DNA of 64,000 nt, from the NCBI RefSeq assembly GCF_000382145.1, contig NZ_KB907627.1:1-64000 (forward strand), written 5' to 3'. Every line of letters starts with the position of its first letter. Position 1 is the first letter of the stretch. The position numbers were made by a program, and so were the translations under genes. This document shows positions 40,287 through 48,580 of the stretch, in pieces. The DNA is from Psychrobacter lutiphocae DSM 21542. GTDB taxonomy: Bacteria; Pseudomonadota; Gammaproteobacteria; Pseudomonadales; Moraxellaceae. Below the pieces are notes generated by a model. That model was not told the origin of the DNA. It made no database searches and saw nothing but the letters and a program-made list of their open reading frames with translations.

Positions 40287-40712
40287 TTAAAGCTGAGAAA
40301 AATCGCCACCTGAAATCAGATAAAACAACCCCGCCAAGTTAATAATAACAGTCAGATAATAGGTCATACGAAACTCTGGTTTTTGGGTTTTGTGACGCAA
40401 CCTACTTTGTGCCAGCATCGCACCTGCCCAGCCACCGAGGACACTAAGTAGATGTAAAGTCATCTCAGGTGTACGCCAACGCCCTTGCTCTGCTGCTTTC
40501 TTATCCTTAGCATAGATTGCATAAGTTAGGATACCAAGCGCCAGATACCATCCGGCAACTAACGGGCTAATACTACCTGAAAACATCAATATGACCAGTA
40601 CCAAATACAACCCAATGGCGATTAAACCTTGCTGTTTTTGCTGGTGCTGCAAGCTTTTTTGACGTCTTATTTTTTTTGAAGGATGTTGTCTTGATTTATT
40701 GCGTTTGGTCAT
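40287..40712 (-). CDS. DUF1294 membrane protein
   Basis: Inner-membrane protein of unknown function, 141 residues. A strongly basic N-terminus (KRNKSRQHPSKKIRRQK) leads to two hydrophobic hairpins. The DUF1294 signature is visible: IYAKDKKAAEQGRWRTPE, then LLSVLGGWAGAMLAQSRLRHKTQK. Some family members fuse this domain to a cold-shock domain; that domain is absent here. Confidence 0.85.
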   Translation of the reverse strand: MTKRNKSRQHPSKKIRRQKSLQHQQKQQGLIAIGLYLVLVILMFSGSISPLVAGWYLALGILTYAIYAKDKKAAEQGRWRTPEMTLHLLSVLGGWAGAMLAQSRLRHKTQKPEFRMTYYLTVIINLAGLFYLISGGDFSQL

Positions 40713-40839
40713 TATTTTTCATAAGTAATTTGGATATTGTAATAAGTGTACTACACTCCCAACTAATGACAACCTTCTTGTAGTGGTGGCTAAAACTATA
40801 TAAAAATTAGATAAGCCAGCTTTGATAGAAATAATAACT

Positions 40840-41184
40840 TTATTTATTAGCTGTTTGAACCAACTTAGCTACCACTCTTTCACATGTATTTTTATCTTTG
40901 GCCAAAAGCGCTGTTATATCTTGCATCGTAACTAAGCTTACTCCCTCAATAGATGATGATTTATTAACATCATCCGCATTCATTAAAAAACCTTCATAGG
41001 GCAATTCACTATCAATACATTGAGGCATTTCAGCATCATTAATATTAATTATATGCGCATCTTGAGTACCAGCCAATACTGGTTGCATCAATACTGGTTG
41101 CATCAATCCTGATAACATGCATAAAACAAATAATTTTTTCACTCTCATATCCTTATTTTTAATATTCAAAATATTTATACTCAC
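40840..41184 (-). CDS. Small exported protein, unknown
   Basis: I do not recognise a family. A signal-like segment KKLFVLCMLSGLMQPVLMQPVLAG is split across a 15-bp exact tandem duplication (41076-41105) encoding QPVLM twice. The mature part holds two cysteines (CIDSE, NTCERV) that could form a disulfide. The frame opens with GTG at 41184; an internal ATG at 41148 (MRVKKLFV) gives a cleaner signal peptide, but its Shine-Dalgarno-like AAGGA is too close. Start uncertain. Confidence 0.5.
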   Translation of the reverse strand: MSINILNIKNKDMRVKKLFVLCMLSGLMQPVLMQPVLAGTQDAHIININDAEMPQCIDSELPYEGFLMNADDVNKSSSIEGVSLVTMQDITALLAKDKNTCERVVAKLVQTANK

Positions 41185-41387
41185 AATAAATAGCCACTGT
41201 ATAGATATTTTTTATATACCTATCTACTTATCTCACTCACTAATAAAAAGCAAAAAATAGCTTATTGATACATTTGGCTTAAATGCCTATTGACCAATAA
41301 GCTATTAATTACTAAACGCTTTATTAAACATTGCTTATGAGTAAAGTTTACTATTACAATAACAATGTAGTGTTAAACAAATGCACT

Positions 41388-41600
41388 CTATTTACACTTC
41401 ACAAAGTCAAAAGATATATTTAAATCATTTTGAAATTTATCTTTTGCTTTGCTCTCAGCTTCACTTTTATTATTAGCTGACACTTTAGTCATTTTGTCAG
41501 GACTGCCGTTCTTATAAGTCCAACATTCATAACTCATTGAAGCTTGCGCAGAAATACTAAACAACAATGACAGTGGCAGCATAGCTAATACTTTTTTCAT
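41388..41600 (-). CDS. Small exported protein, unknown
   Basis: A 70-residue protein with a clean signal peptide (MKKVLAMLPLSLLFSISAQA) and a mature part of about 50 residues with two cysteines (YECWTYKNG and FVKCK), probably a disulfide in the periplasm. AAGGAGG lies 8 nt upstream of the ATG, which supports real translation. Family unknown. It neighbours another small two-cysteine exported protein at 40840-41184 on the same strand. Confidence 0.65.
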   Translation of the reverse strand: MKKVLAMLPLSLLFSISAQASMSYECWTYKNGSPDKMTKVSANNKSEAESKAKDKFQNDLNISFDFVKCK

Positions 41601-42009
41601 ATATAACCCCTCCTTATGCCTGAAAATAATTATAATTAAGTAAGCTCATCGTATTCTTAATTTATATTATGCATCTTATAAAAATGTACTATAACAACAT
41701 AAGTTACTTAAAGAAAATTATTCCAAATTCATATAAATACTCTAATAAAATGTTTTATTTACCTCAATTTTTTATCAAAGCAACTTAATTAAGAACACTT
41801 GTTAATTTATATCATGAATAACACCATAAAGCTGTCCGATATGTCGGACATATCACTACCAACATGTCCTGAAGTATCAGAAAGGTATGAAAAAATAGAG
41901 CAAACAGTAGCTATACTTTAGGCTTGCAACTTCACCAAGTCATCACCATAAACTAACTAGCCATTAATAAACCGTCAAAAACCATAAGTATTTAAATACA
42001 AAGACCCAG
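41601..42009. other. Regulatory gap upstream of FAD oxidoreductase
   Basis: 409 nt between divergent genes. It contains the palindromic site at 41833-41853 and a TATACT at 41912-41917 that could be the -10 box for the oxidoreductase gene. No small gene is supported. Confidence 0.45.
41833..41853. promoter_or_regulatory. Overlapping palindromic operator candidate
   Basis: Two overlapping inverted repeats share a half: TGTCCGA-TATG-TCGGACA (41833-41850) and ATATGTC-G-GACATAT (41839-41853), both perfect. A further ATGTCCTGA follows at 41873. This dyad lies about 160 nt before the oxidoreductase start and resembles a dimeric regulator site. The cognate regulator is unknown. Confidence 0.5.
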
Positions 42010-43686
42010 ATGACCAATACTTCTCCATTTATAGACACTGACACTAAGTTAAGACAGACCAGCGCAACCAACAACTCTAACCCACCACTTAAAGTGGGTA
42101 TTATTGGCGGTGGTGTTGCTGGATCAACGATTGCCATTCGTCTAGCAGCGCTAGGAATAGAGACTTATTTGTTCGAGAGCAAAGCCAGCTTAATCGATGG
42201 GCCACCCATGTGTCACTTACACGCTGGTGGCAACCTGTATCGTGAAATTCCAGATAGTGACTGTGTTGAGTTATTAAAGCAGTCTATTGATATGTTGCGC
42301 ATGTATCCTTATAGCATAGATGTGCGCCCTACTGTATTTGCGGTGCCGCTGCGTGATGACGGCAATCCGCAAGATCTGCTGCCTCGATTGCAGCTGCTTA
42401 CTCAAGAATATCAACAGATGATCCTTGATGACCCAGCCAATAAAGTCTTGGGTGAGCCAGAAGATTACTACCGTTTATATCAGCGTGATGAGCTTGAAGC
42501 ATTGATGACGAGCAATGCTAATCTGGATACACTGGATAAATGGGTCACCGCTGCCGCCGAGCAACTGGATTTAGATAAATTAAAATTCCCGCTTATCTTG
42601 GTACAAGAATATGGTTGGAATATCTTCCGCTTAGCTGCTTCAGCGCAGCTGGCGCTTAAGTCCTATCCCAATGCCTATTTACTGCTCAACACCCAAGTGG
42701 TTGATGTCACTCAAGCAGACAGCAGTAATAATAGTAATAATGATAAAAAATGGCAGCTACACTATCGGACTCATCAAAATCAAAGCGTCAGCCAAACTGA
42801 AGCAAACAACCAAACTAAGACAACTGAAAAATTAAATCACAACGCTCAACCCGCTATTTTAGAAGTGGACTATCTGATTAATGCCTGCGGCTTTCGTACC
42901 GGTGTGATTGACAATATGGTGGGCGTTTCTGCGCAGCGTATGGTTGAGTTTAAGGCCTCCTACGTCACCCATTGGAATAATGACCGCTCAGATACAGCCA
43001 CTCAAAACCACCACACCGGCTGTCGCACCAACAGTCACACCAACAGTCACACCAACAGTCACAAGTTGCCTGAGATTATTATTCACGGCAAGCGTGGCAC
43101 TCCACAGGGGATGGTACAACTGACACCTTATCCCGATGGTTATTACCAAATTCATAGTATGAATAAAAAAGTAACTTTATTTGATGACGGTCTGGTTGCT
43201 GCTAAAGAAGACGATGCGCAACCTGAGTTAAAAGATAAGTATTTAAGCTTTATTGATCAAGGCTGGAATCCAAAGACCTTACAGCAGCGCAGCCAACGTG
43301 CCATTGAACAGGTCAGTGAATTTGTGCCGCGTTTTGCCTCAGCTAAGCCAACTCAAAATGCCTTATATGGCGGTCAGCAAATCCCAGGAGACAATGACAC
43401 GCTTCGGGTTGCTGATATCCGCATTTATCCTGAGCAACACTACGCCCGTGCTGAGAATGTAAAAGCCTCATCTGCGTTAGAAGCGTCTGATGATTTGGTA
43501 AGCCAACTGCAACAGCAGCAGCTGATTGGCGCACTTAAGTCACAGAATCAAGCGCGACATCAGCACCAATGGGATTATCTTCAGCAAGTTAACAAAGCCA
43601 GCATAGACGTACTGGCTGAGCAGTTGGCACAGCAAAGAGCCTTCCCGTTACCGATGGCAGGCGTGGTCACACCTCTTCAGTCTTAG
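42010..43686 (+). CDS. FAD-dependent oxidoreductase, unknown substrate
   Basis: Rossmann-fold flavoprotein, 558 residues. The FAD-binding motif VGIIGGGVAGSTIAIRLAALG is at about residues 29-49 with the acidic end ETYLFES. A later LINACGFRTGVID resembles the second FAD contact of the DAO/GR2 class. An inserted low-complexity stretch contains three exact 12-bp repeats (43027-43062) encoding TNSH three times. The HLHAGGNLYREIPD segment is distinctive, but I cannot name the reaction. It is probably monocistronic with the palindrome upstream as a control site. Confidence 0.7.
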   Translation: MTNTSPFIDTDTKLRQTSATNNSNPPLKVGIIGGGVAGSTIAIRLAALGIETYLFESKASLIDGPPMCHLHAGGNLYREIPDSDCVELLKQSIDMLRMYPYSIDVRPTVFAVPLRDDGNPQDLLPRLQLLTQEYQQMILDDPANKVLGEPEDYYRLYQRDELEALMTSNANLDTLDKWVTAAAEQLDLDKLKFPLILVQEYGWNIFRLAASAQLALKSYPNAYLLLNTQVVDVTQADSSNNSNNDKKWQLHYRTHQNQSVSQTEANNQTKTTEKLNHNAQPAILEVDYLINACGFRTGVIDNMVGVSAQRMVEFKASYVTHWNNDRSDTATQNHHTGCRTNSHTNSHTNSHKLPEIIIHGKRGTPQGMVQLTPYPDGYYQIHSMNKKVTLFDDGLVAAKEDDAQPELKDKYLSFIDQGWNPKTLQQRSQRAIEQVSEFVPRFASAKPTQNALYGGQQIPGDNDTLRVADIRIYPEQHYARAENVKASSALEASDDLVSQLQQQQLIGALKSQNQARHQHQWDYLQQVNKASIDVLAEQLAQQRAFPLPMAGVVTPLQS

Positions 43687-43744
43687 CTTAGTCTGTTAAG
43701 TCTAGCCTCTTAAGTAAGGTAAGCATATTAGATCTTATGCCGCT

Positions 43745-44410
43745 TCAGATTTTATGAGTCGCAATCGGATCATGGATGTGTACGTATTTATTTAACAGTG
43801 CCACAGCTGAGTTAATATCATTGCACACCACCAAGCGGTCTAAATCCTCTTGCTTCATAAAGCCCTCTTCTGTGGTGTGCTTTAAGTGCTCAATTAACGG
43901 ATCATAAAAGCCATTGATGTTGAGAATCACCATTGGCTTTTCATGCTGATACAGCTGACGCCAAGTGGCAATTTCCATAATCTCTTCAAGCGTGCCCAAT
44001 CCGCCAGGTAAAGTGATAAATGCATCGGCATACTCGGCCATCAGTGCCTTGCGGGTGTGCATGGTATCGGTTAAATGCAGGCTGGTTAAGCCATCGTGCG
44101 CTATTTCGTGATCGAGCATAAAGGTCGGGATTACGCCAACCGCTTGCGCACCGCCGCGAATAACGGCATCTGCGACCGCACCCATTAGGCCAATACTGGC
44201 ACCACCATACACCAATCCCATGTCATTTTTTGCCAAGGCAGCCCCCAGATCTTTGGCCGCTTGCTCATAAATAGGGTTTTTGCCGATACGTGAGCCACAA
44301 TATACCGCGACTAATGGCTGAGTGATGTCTGACTTATCGACTGCATCACTAACGTTAACCACGTCTTTGCTGGTGATGGTTTTATAGCTTGGTTTTGACG
44401 CTTGTGTCAT
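43745..44410 (-). CDS. LOG family protein (TIGR00730)
   Basis: Lysine-decarboxylase-like fold protein of the LOG family. The phosphate and active-site motifs are LVYGGASIGLMGAVADA and TLPGGLGTLEEIME (PGGxGTxxE), with MHTRKALMAEYAD between. Characterised members hydrolyse nucleoside 5'-monophosphates (cytokinin ribotide or AMP) to base and ribose phosphate. The 221 residues include about 25 extra N-terminal residues. AAGGGGG precedes the start. It is monocistronic. Confidence 0.9.
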   Translation of the reverse strand: MTQASKPSYKTITSKDVVNVSDAVDKSDITQPLVAVYCGSRIGKNPIYEQAAKDLGAALAKNDMGLVYGGASIGLMGAVADAVIRGGAQAVGVIPTFMLDHEIAHDGLTSLHLTDTMHTRKALMAEYADAFITLPGGLGTLEEIMEIATWRQLYQHEKPMVILNINGFYDPLIEHLKHTTEEGFMKQEDLDRLVVCNDINSAVALLNKYVHIHDPIATHKI

Positions 44411-44816
44411 AAATTTGTGCCCCCTTAAAGGGTAAAATGGATTTATTTTAAATAAGTGTCAACTGAGTATAATAACATACCGCAAAAAATCGAGCTTTAT
44501 CACTGTGTTTTTTTTAACTGACACGCAACTGATTGCGCATTGCTTTTTTTATATTGGTTTTTTATTACGCTTATCTATTATCAAATCAAAGCATCTTTCA
44601 TTAGTTAACCCATTATTCACTGCATTATTAAAAAACTCTTGTTGCCATATATAATGAACAGTGCGTGTTAAGTTGCTACTATAAATACAGAGGTAAATCT
44701 CTTATGATATCAAGCGCCTGCAAGTTCAAGCGTCTACAAAGTAAGGCAGCCACTTTTTCATTCGCCCAAACCTTTGTCGGTTGGGATATGTCATAAACAT
44801 TTACAAGGTAGTTCCT
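44411..44816. other. Gap between LOG gene and hydrolase
   Basis: Divergent promoter region. It contains a 30-codon frame at 44704-44796 with AGAGG about 10 nt upstream (see findings) and a TATAAT near 44649. Nothing else is supported. Confidence 0.4.
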
Positions 44817-45707
44817 ATGACTCACAGCACCCACACGTTGACCATAATGACCGAGCGCAATCAGCCGCTCACCGCCACCTTATATAGCCCTGCTGAACAA
44901 ACCAATGAACAGGTCAAAAATGCCATCATGCTTGCTCCAGCAACTGGCATTAAGCGTTTATTTTATAACAGTTTTGCCAGCTATTTGGCCAGCCAAGGCT
45001 TTGGAGTCATCACCTATGATAACGAAGGCATCGGTGACTCTTTAACCTCTCCGCTAGCCAAATGTGATGCCTCATTGATCAGTTGGGGTCGCCATGATGC
45101 CACTGCGGTATTAGATGCGCTACAAGATGAATTTCCTAATGCCAACTATCATCTAATCGGTCACAGCGCCGGCGGACAACTCATCGGCTTAATGCCCAAT
45201 TATCAAGCCTTAAGCTCAGTGGTCAATGTCGCCTGCTCATCTGGTCGTATTAAGAATATGGAGATGCCATTTAAAGCGCAAGCCATCTTGTTTATGGATG
45301 GCGCCATTACTTTAGGCAACCTACTTTTGGGCTATACTCCTTCAGATAAGTTTAATATGGGTGAGCCCCTGCCACGTGGGGTTGCCAAACAGTGGCGTGA
45401 CTGGTGCAATGGTAAGGGCTATATCAAAACTGCCTTTGGTAAAACTGTCTTCACCCATTATTATGATAAGCTTACCATGCCCTCATTATGGTTAAACTTC
45501 AGTGATGATGACATTGCCAATGCCAAAAACGTCGATGATATGCTCACCGTCTTTACCGCCATGCCAGCAGAAAAACGCATGATGACGCCCGAGCAGTTTG
45601 GCTTAAAGCATATCGGCCATATGCGCTACTTTAGCAGTAAGACCCATGCCAAAGCACCAGAGCTTTGGCAGATGGCAACCGATTGGATTTTACAACATGG
45701 CGCATAG
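44817..45707 (+). CDS. Alpha/beta hydrolase (COG4757-like)
   Basis: Serine hydrolase fold protein, 296 residues from ATG 44817 (MTHSTHTLTIMTERNQ), with AAGG upstream; the frame opens at 44781. The nucleophile elbow is LIGHSAGGQLIG, an early strand reads VITYDNEGIGDS, and the likely catalytic His is in LKHIGHMRYF. The LFMDGAITLGNLLLGYTPS cap-like segment and RMMTPEQFG fit the COG4757 group. Substrate unknown. Confidence 0.8.
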   Translation: MTHSTHTLTIMTERNQPLTATLYSPAEQTNEQVKNAIMLAPATGIKRLFYNSFASYLASQGFGVITYDNEGIGDSLTSPLAKCDASLISWGRHDATAVLDALQDEFPNANYHLIGHSAGGQLIGLMPNYQALSSVVNVACSSGRIKNMEMPFKAQAILFMDGAITLGNLLLGYTPSDKFNMGEPLPRGVAKQWRDWCNGKGYIKTAFGKTVFTHYYDKLTMPSLWLNFSDDDIANAKNVDDMLTVFTAMPAEKRMMTPEQFGLKHIGHMRYFSSKTHAKAPELWQMATDWILQHGA

Positions 45708-45771
45708 GGTTTTGCCGCTTTTTTAAACTGTTTTTCTATTAAACTGCTTTTTATCTTAGATTACCAAAAAC

Positions 45772-46800
45772 ATGCCCAATATCTTAAACTCAAACACAGA
45801 CTCAAGTGTAAAGGTAAGCTCAGACGCATCGCCTTGGTACAGTGCTTCGCCTTGGCAGCAGTACCACCGCCCTTTTGTGCGGGATTTAGCATTTGCGTTA
45901 GCCTGTCCTGATGCACTAAAACAATGGCAATCACCTGAGCCAAATTTGGTGTCACCACCCATCTTTGTGCATCCATCTAGCTTTTGGCAACAGCAGTTTC
46001 AGCGGTATGCTCCCCGCTTGCAACAGTTGGATACTGGCAACAGTTATCAAGACTTAACTCGTTACTTAATGTCCCGCCCTAGCCCTTATCGACTAGGCTT
46101 TCACTTTGAGGGATTGATCCACTTTTGGCTAGAAGATGGGTATCAACTTGGGCTACATCCCTACGAGGTACTGGCACACAATGTGCAGCTGTACAATGGC
46201 ATGCAGACCACAGGCGAGCTAGATTTTATTTTGTGTAATCATGACACTGGTGAGGTGGAGCATTGGGAGCTGGCGATTAAGTTTTATTTGGGCTCAGCGC
46301 CTTATGACTTTGGCAATTGGGTAGGTATTAACTCACGTGATACTCTAGAGCGTAAACTGACACATATGCAAAGCAAGCCATTTCGTAGCGTTTGGATAGA
46401 CTTAGATGGCTACCATAAGCTGAAGATTGATAGACGTTATGTGGTGCTCAAAGGTCGCTTTTTTCAACCCAGTCATCAACAATTTACCCGTCCTGACTGG
46501 CTCAGTGATGATTTCCCACTGCACACTTGGTATAAGTTACATCACCAATATGACTGGCACAGCTTACTTGAGCGCAATACGCTAGATGATAAGGCGCTAC
46601 GTCCAGCACACTATATTGAATGGCTAACTTATCGCCCATTTTATGATGCCAGTTATTTGACAACTCGGCCGTTGCCATTAGATCCTTGGCTGGACAAAGA
46701 GGAGCTACGCCAGCGCCGTCATCGTTTGGCACATTGGCCTTATGTTCCTTTGACTTTTGCAGAGTTGACTACCAATTTGTATATACAGCAAGCTCAGTGA
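45772..46800 (+). CDS. DUF1853 family protein
   Basis: Protein of unknown function, 342 residues. The DUF1853 core includes RLGFHFEGLIHFWLEDGYQ, NVQLYNGMQTTGELDFILCN and EHWELAIKFYLG. The acidic GELDFI and the following WELAIKFY pattern look like a PD-(D/E)XK-type nuclease core; that is inference. It is the last host gene before the prophage, and its stop at 46798-46800 abuts the probable left end, with the C-terminus apparently intact. Confidence 0.8.
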   Translation: MPNILNSNTDSSVKVSSDASPWYSASPWQQYHRPFVRDLAFALACPDALKQWQSPEPNLVSPPIFVHPSSFWQQQFQRYAPRLQQLDTGNSYQDLTRYLMSRPSPYRLGFHFEGLIHFWLEDGYQLGLHPYEVLAHNVQLYNGMQTTGELDFILCNHDTGEVEHWELAIKFYLGSAPYDFGNWVGINSRDTLERKLTHMQSKPFRSVWIDLDGYHKLKIDRRYVVLKGRFFQPSHQQFTRPDWLSDDFPLHTWYKLHHQYDWHSLLERNTLDDKALRPAHYIEWLTYRPFYDASYLTTRPLPLDPWLDKEELRQRRHRLAHWPYVPLTFAELTTNLYIQQAQ

Positions 46801-46826
46801 CCACACCCTAGATAAATACCCCAGAA

Positions 46827-46907
46827 AGGCGTTATAAATGTGGGAAGAAGTGGGATAGCTAGGGATTATGTGGGATGAATATGTAATGAGGTTACACTAG
46901 GCGTTAT
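46827..46907. repeat. Left-end repeats: phased GTGGGA motifs and AGGCGTTAT pair
   Basis: Four hexamers spaced exactly 10 bp apart (GTGGGA at 46840, 46850 and 46870; TAGGGA at 46860) lie between two exact AGGCGTTAT copies (46827-46835 and 46899-46907). The position at the presumed phage end suggests transposase or bending-protein sites. The exact terminus cannot be fixed. Confidence 0.55.
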
Positions 46908-46925
46908 CAGAAAATCAATAAAAAT

Positions 46926-46960
46926 AAGAAGGCCTGCTCTTAATCGAACAGGTCTTCTTG
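46926..46960 (-). terminator. Terminator hairpin at end of prophage early operon
   Basis: AAGAAGGCCTG pairs with CAGGTCTTCTT (one mismatch), overlapping the last codons of the Mor gene. On the minus strand it is followed by a T-rich stretch (TTATTTTTATT), suitable for ending the early transcript. Confidence 0.75.
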
Positions 46961-47299
46961 CGTTTTGGGTAGGGATTTGCGGACTTTGGCGAGGATCTGG
47001 TAGATGGTTACCATTGAAAGCTGATACTTTTGTGCAAGCTGGTGGTGGTTGGTGCCGTTGAAGTCCTGCCAGATAGCTAGATCACGCTTGTGTAGCTCGG
47101 CTGGGGTGTTTTTGGGAACATAGAGCATACTGCCGCCCCAGTGTGCTGTCATACGATCGGCTAAATGAAAAGCAATCTGTTCACATGACTCTGGAGGTAT
47201 GTCTGTAAATTTGGCCAGTATGTCTGCTCCTTGCCCCACCATGTCTTGTAGGAATGCAGTGCCTAATTGAGTGTGTTTGCCAGTCTTTTTATCCGTCAT
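46940..47299 (-). CDS. mor: Mor-family transcription activator
   Basis: Phage activator of middle/late transcription, 119 residues. The Mor family pattern is visible: DMVGQGADILAKF, then CEQIAFHLADRMTAHWGGSMLYVPK, and a C-terminal helix-turn-helix HHQLAQKYQLSMVTIYQILAKVRKS. It is the last gene of the leftward early operon, with its stop inside a terminator hairpin. By analogy with Mu it should switch on the late genes from 56.5 kb rightward. Confidence 0.88.
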   Translation of the reverse strand: MTDKKTGKHTQLGTAFLQDMVGQGADILAKFTDIPPESCEQIAFHLADRMTAHWGGSMLYVPKNTPAELHKRDLAIWQDFNGTNHHQLAQKYQLSMVTIYQILAKVRKSLPKTQEDLFD

Positions 47300-47409
47300 A
47301 TCCAGCCCCCTGTATGTGCCATGCTATCTACTATAAGTTACTATTTTATAGTGTTTGTGACTGTTTAGGTGTGTGTAGCATGGCAGGTCTGGTCAATTAT
47401 TATGCAAAA

Positions 47410-47835
47410 TTACAGTCTATTTAGCCATTTTTTGAGTGATTCGATGACTTGGCTGGCATCTTTTGTGCTTAAAAACTGTAATGCTGATTTGCCAGTTTGG
47501 CGCTCGACATAACTAGCTAGTGCTCGCTCGCTTGGGTTACGTACTGCACCAGCGTCATGAAGCTCTAACCACAAACTACGTATTAACTTTGATTGTGGGT
47601 CGCAAGCTTGTTTTAGCTTGCCAGCTCGCTTGGGCTTGGCTGGGGTGAAGCCTTTATCACGTAAATTATCTAGCACCTTTAATAACTCTGGTTTGGTCAT
47701 TTTCTTTGTGCTGTCTTTGCCTGTAAGCTCGGTGAGCATATGGCGGTATGTGCCATCGTCCAATCCAAGTTTACTTTTACCAATATGAATAAGCTGGATT
47801 AATTTGGGCTTCGTTGGGGTGTATTTGGTTGTCAT
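47410..47835 (-). CDS. gemA: GemA-like regulatory protein (Mu gp16 family)
   Basis: DUF1018/GemA protein, 141 residues, an early Mu gene that alters host gene expression. It has the usual IHIGKSKLGLDDGTYRHML opening and TGKDSTKKMTKPELLKVLD segment, and the C-terminal WLELHDAGAVRNPSERALASY block. It lies between DUF3164 and Mor, as in many Mu-like phages. The 110-nt gap before Mor shows no gene. Confidence 0.88.
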   Translation of the reverse strand: MTTKYTPTKPKLIQLIHIGKSKLGLDDGTYRHMLTELTGKDSTKKMTKPELLKVLDNLRDKGFTPAKPKRAGKLKQACDPQSKLIRSLWLELHDAGAVRNPSERALASYVERQTGKSALQFLSTKDASQVIESLKKWLNRL

Positions 47836-47923
47836 TGTGATAGCCTTGTTTTTTGGTGTTTTAAAAAGGGTGAGTGGCTTGCGCTACTCACCCTGTTATT
47901 GATTTTTAAATAACTAAAATGGG

Positions 47924-48547
47924 TTATACATTAGAAAAATCTAATGCAATCTGTTGATATTTGCCTGAGTCGTCACGCTCATAAAAACGGATGTATTCTT
48001 TGGTGTCAGTGACTTTAATTGCATCACCAATGGCCTGCATTGCTTTAAGCCACTTACTGTCTGAGATATCAAGACTGCGCAAGCTAAGTACACGATGTGT
48101 GCTAATCTTGCCCTCTTTGTCGACCTGAAATGCATTGTTAATCAGTGCTTTGATGTTGTCATTGCTATCAGCTGTCCAGTCATGTAAGCATTCATCAATG
48201 AGCTGTTTGGCAATCTGTAAGCGTTCGTCAAAGACGATATTTTCGCTGACGGCAAGTTGCACTTTGTACTTACCGTCATAGCTGATTAGGCTGGTATTGC
48301 CTTTTTTGCCGCCAAGATGTACGTCATATTCACTGGCTGATAAGGCTACAAAATCATTGAAGTCTGCAAATAGTGTTGCTTTATCTTGACGCATTGTTGT
48401 TTGTAGTTGTCTGGCGGTATCAACCATTTTTTTGACGACTTCGTTTCTAATTATGTCGATAGGTTTTACCTTATCGATGGGAATTAGATGTCCTTTATCA
48501 TTTTGCATATAGCCTTCTGGGGCTTGATTTATGGTTGTGTCTGTCAT
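47924..48547 (-). CDS. DUF3164 phage protein
   Basis: Early protein of unknown function common to Mu-like phages, 207 residues. Family blocks include GYMQNDKGHLIPIDKVKPID, the helix MRQDKATLFADFNDFVAL, and KGNTSLISYDGKYKVQLAV. It lies 33 nt downstream of the B gene and is co-transcribed with it. The C-terminus FYERDDSGKYQQIALDFSNV fits the family end. Confidence 0.85.
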   Translation of the reverse strand: MTDTTINQAPEGYMQNDKGHLIPIDKVKPIDIIRNEVVKKMVDTARQLQTTMRQDKATLFADFNDFVALSASEYDVHLGGKKGNTSLISYDGKYKVQLAVSENIVFDERLQIAKQLIDECLHDWTADSNDNIKALINNAFQVDKEGKISTHRVLSLRSLDISDSKWLKAMQAIGDAIKVTDTKEYIRFYERDDSGKYQQIALDFSNV

Positions 48548-48580
48548 CGTAATATTCCTTCTGTTATTAATTGAGTTGGG

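Noticed and set aside
46798-46810. Phage terminus placed at the TG of the DUF1853 stop codon
   Set aside because: Transposable phages usually end in TG, and one lies here, but without the right end or an empty site the junction cannot be fixed, so no exact attachment site is reported.
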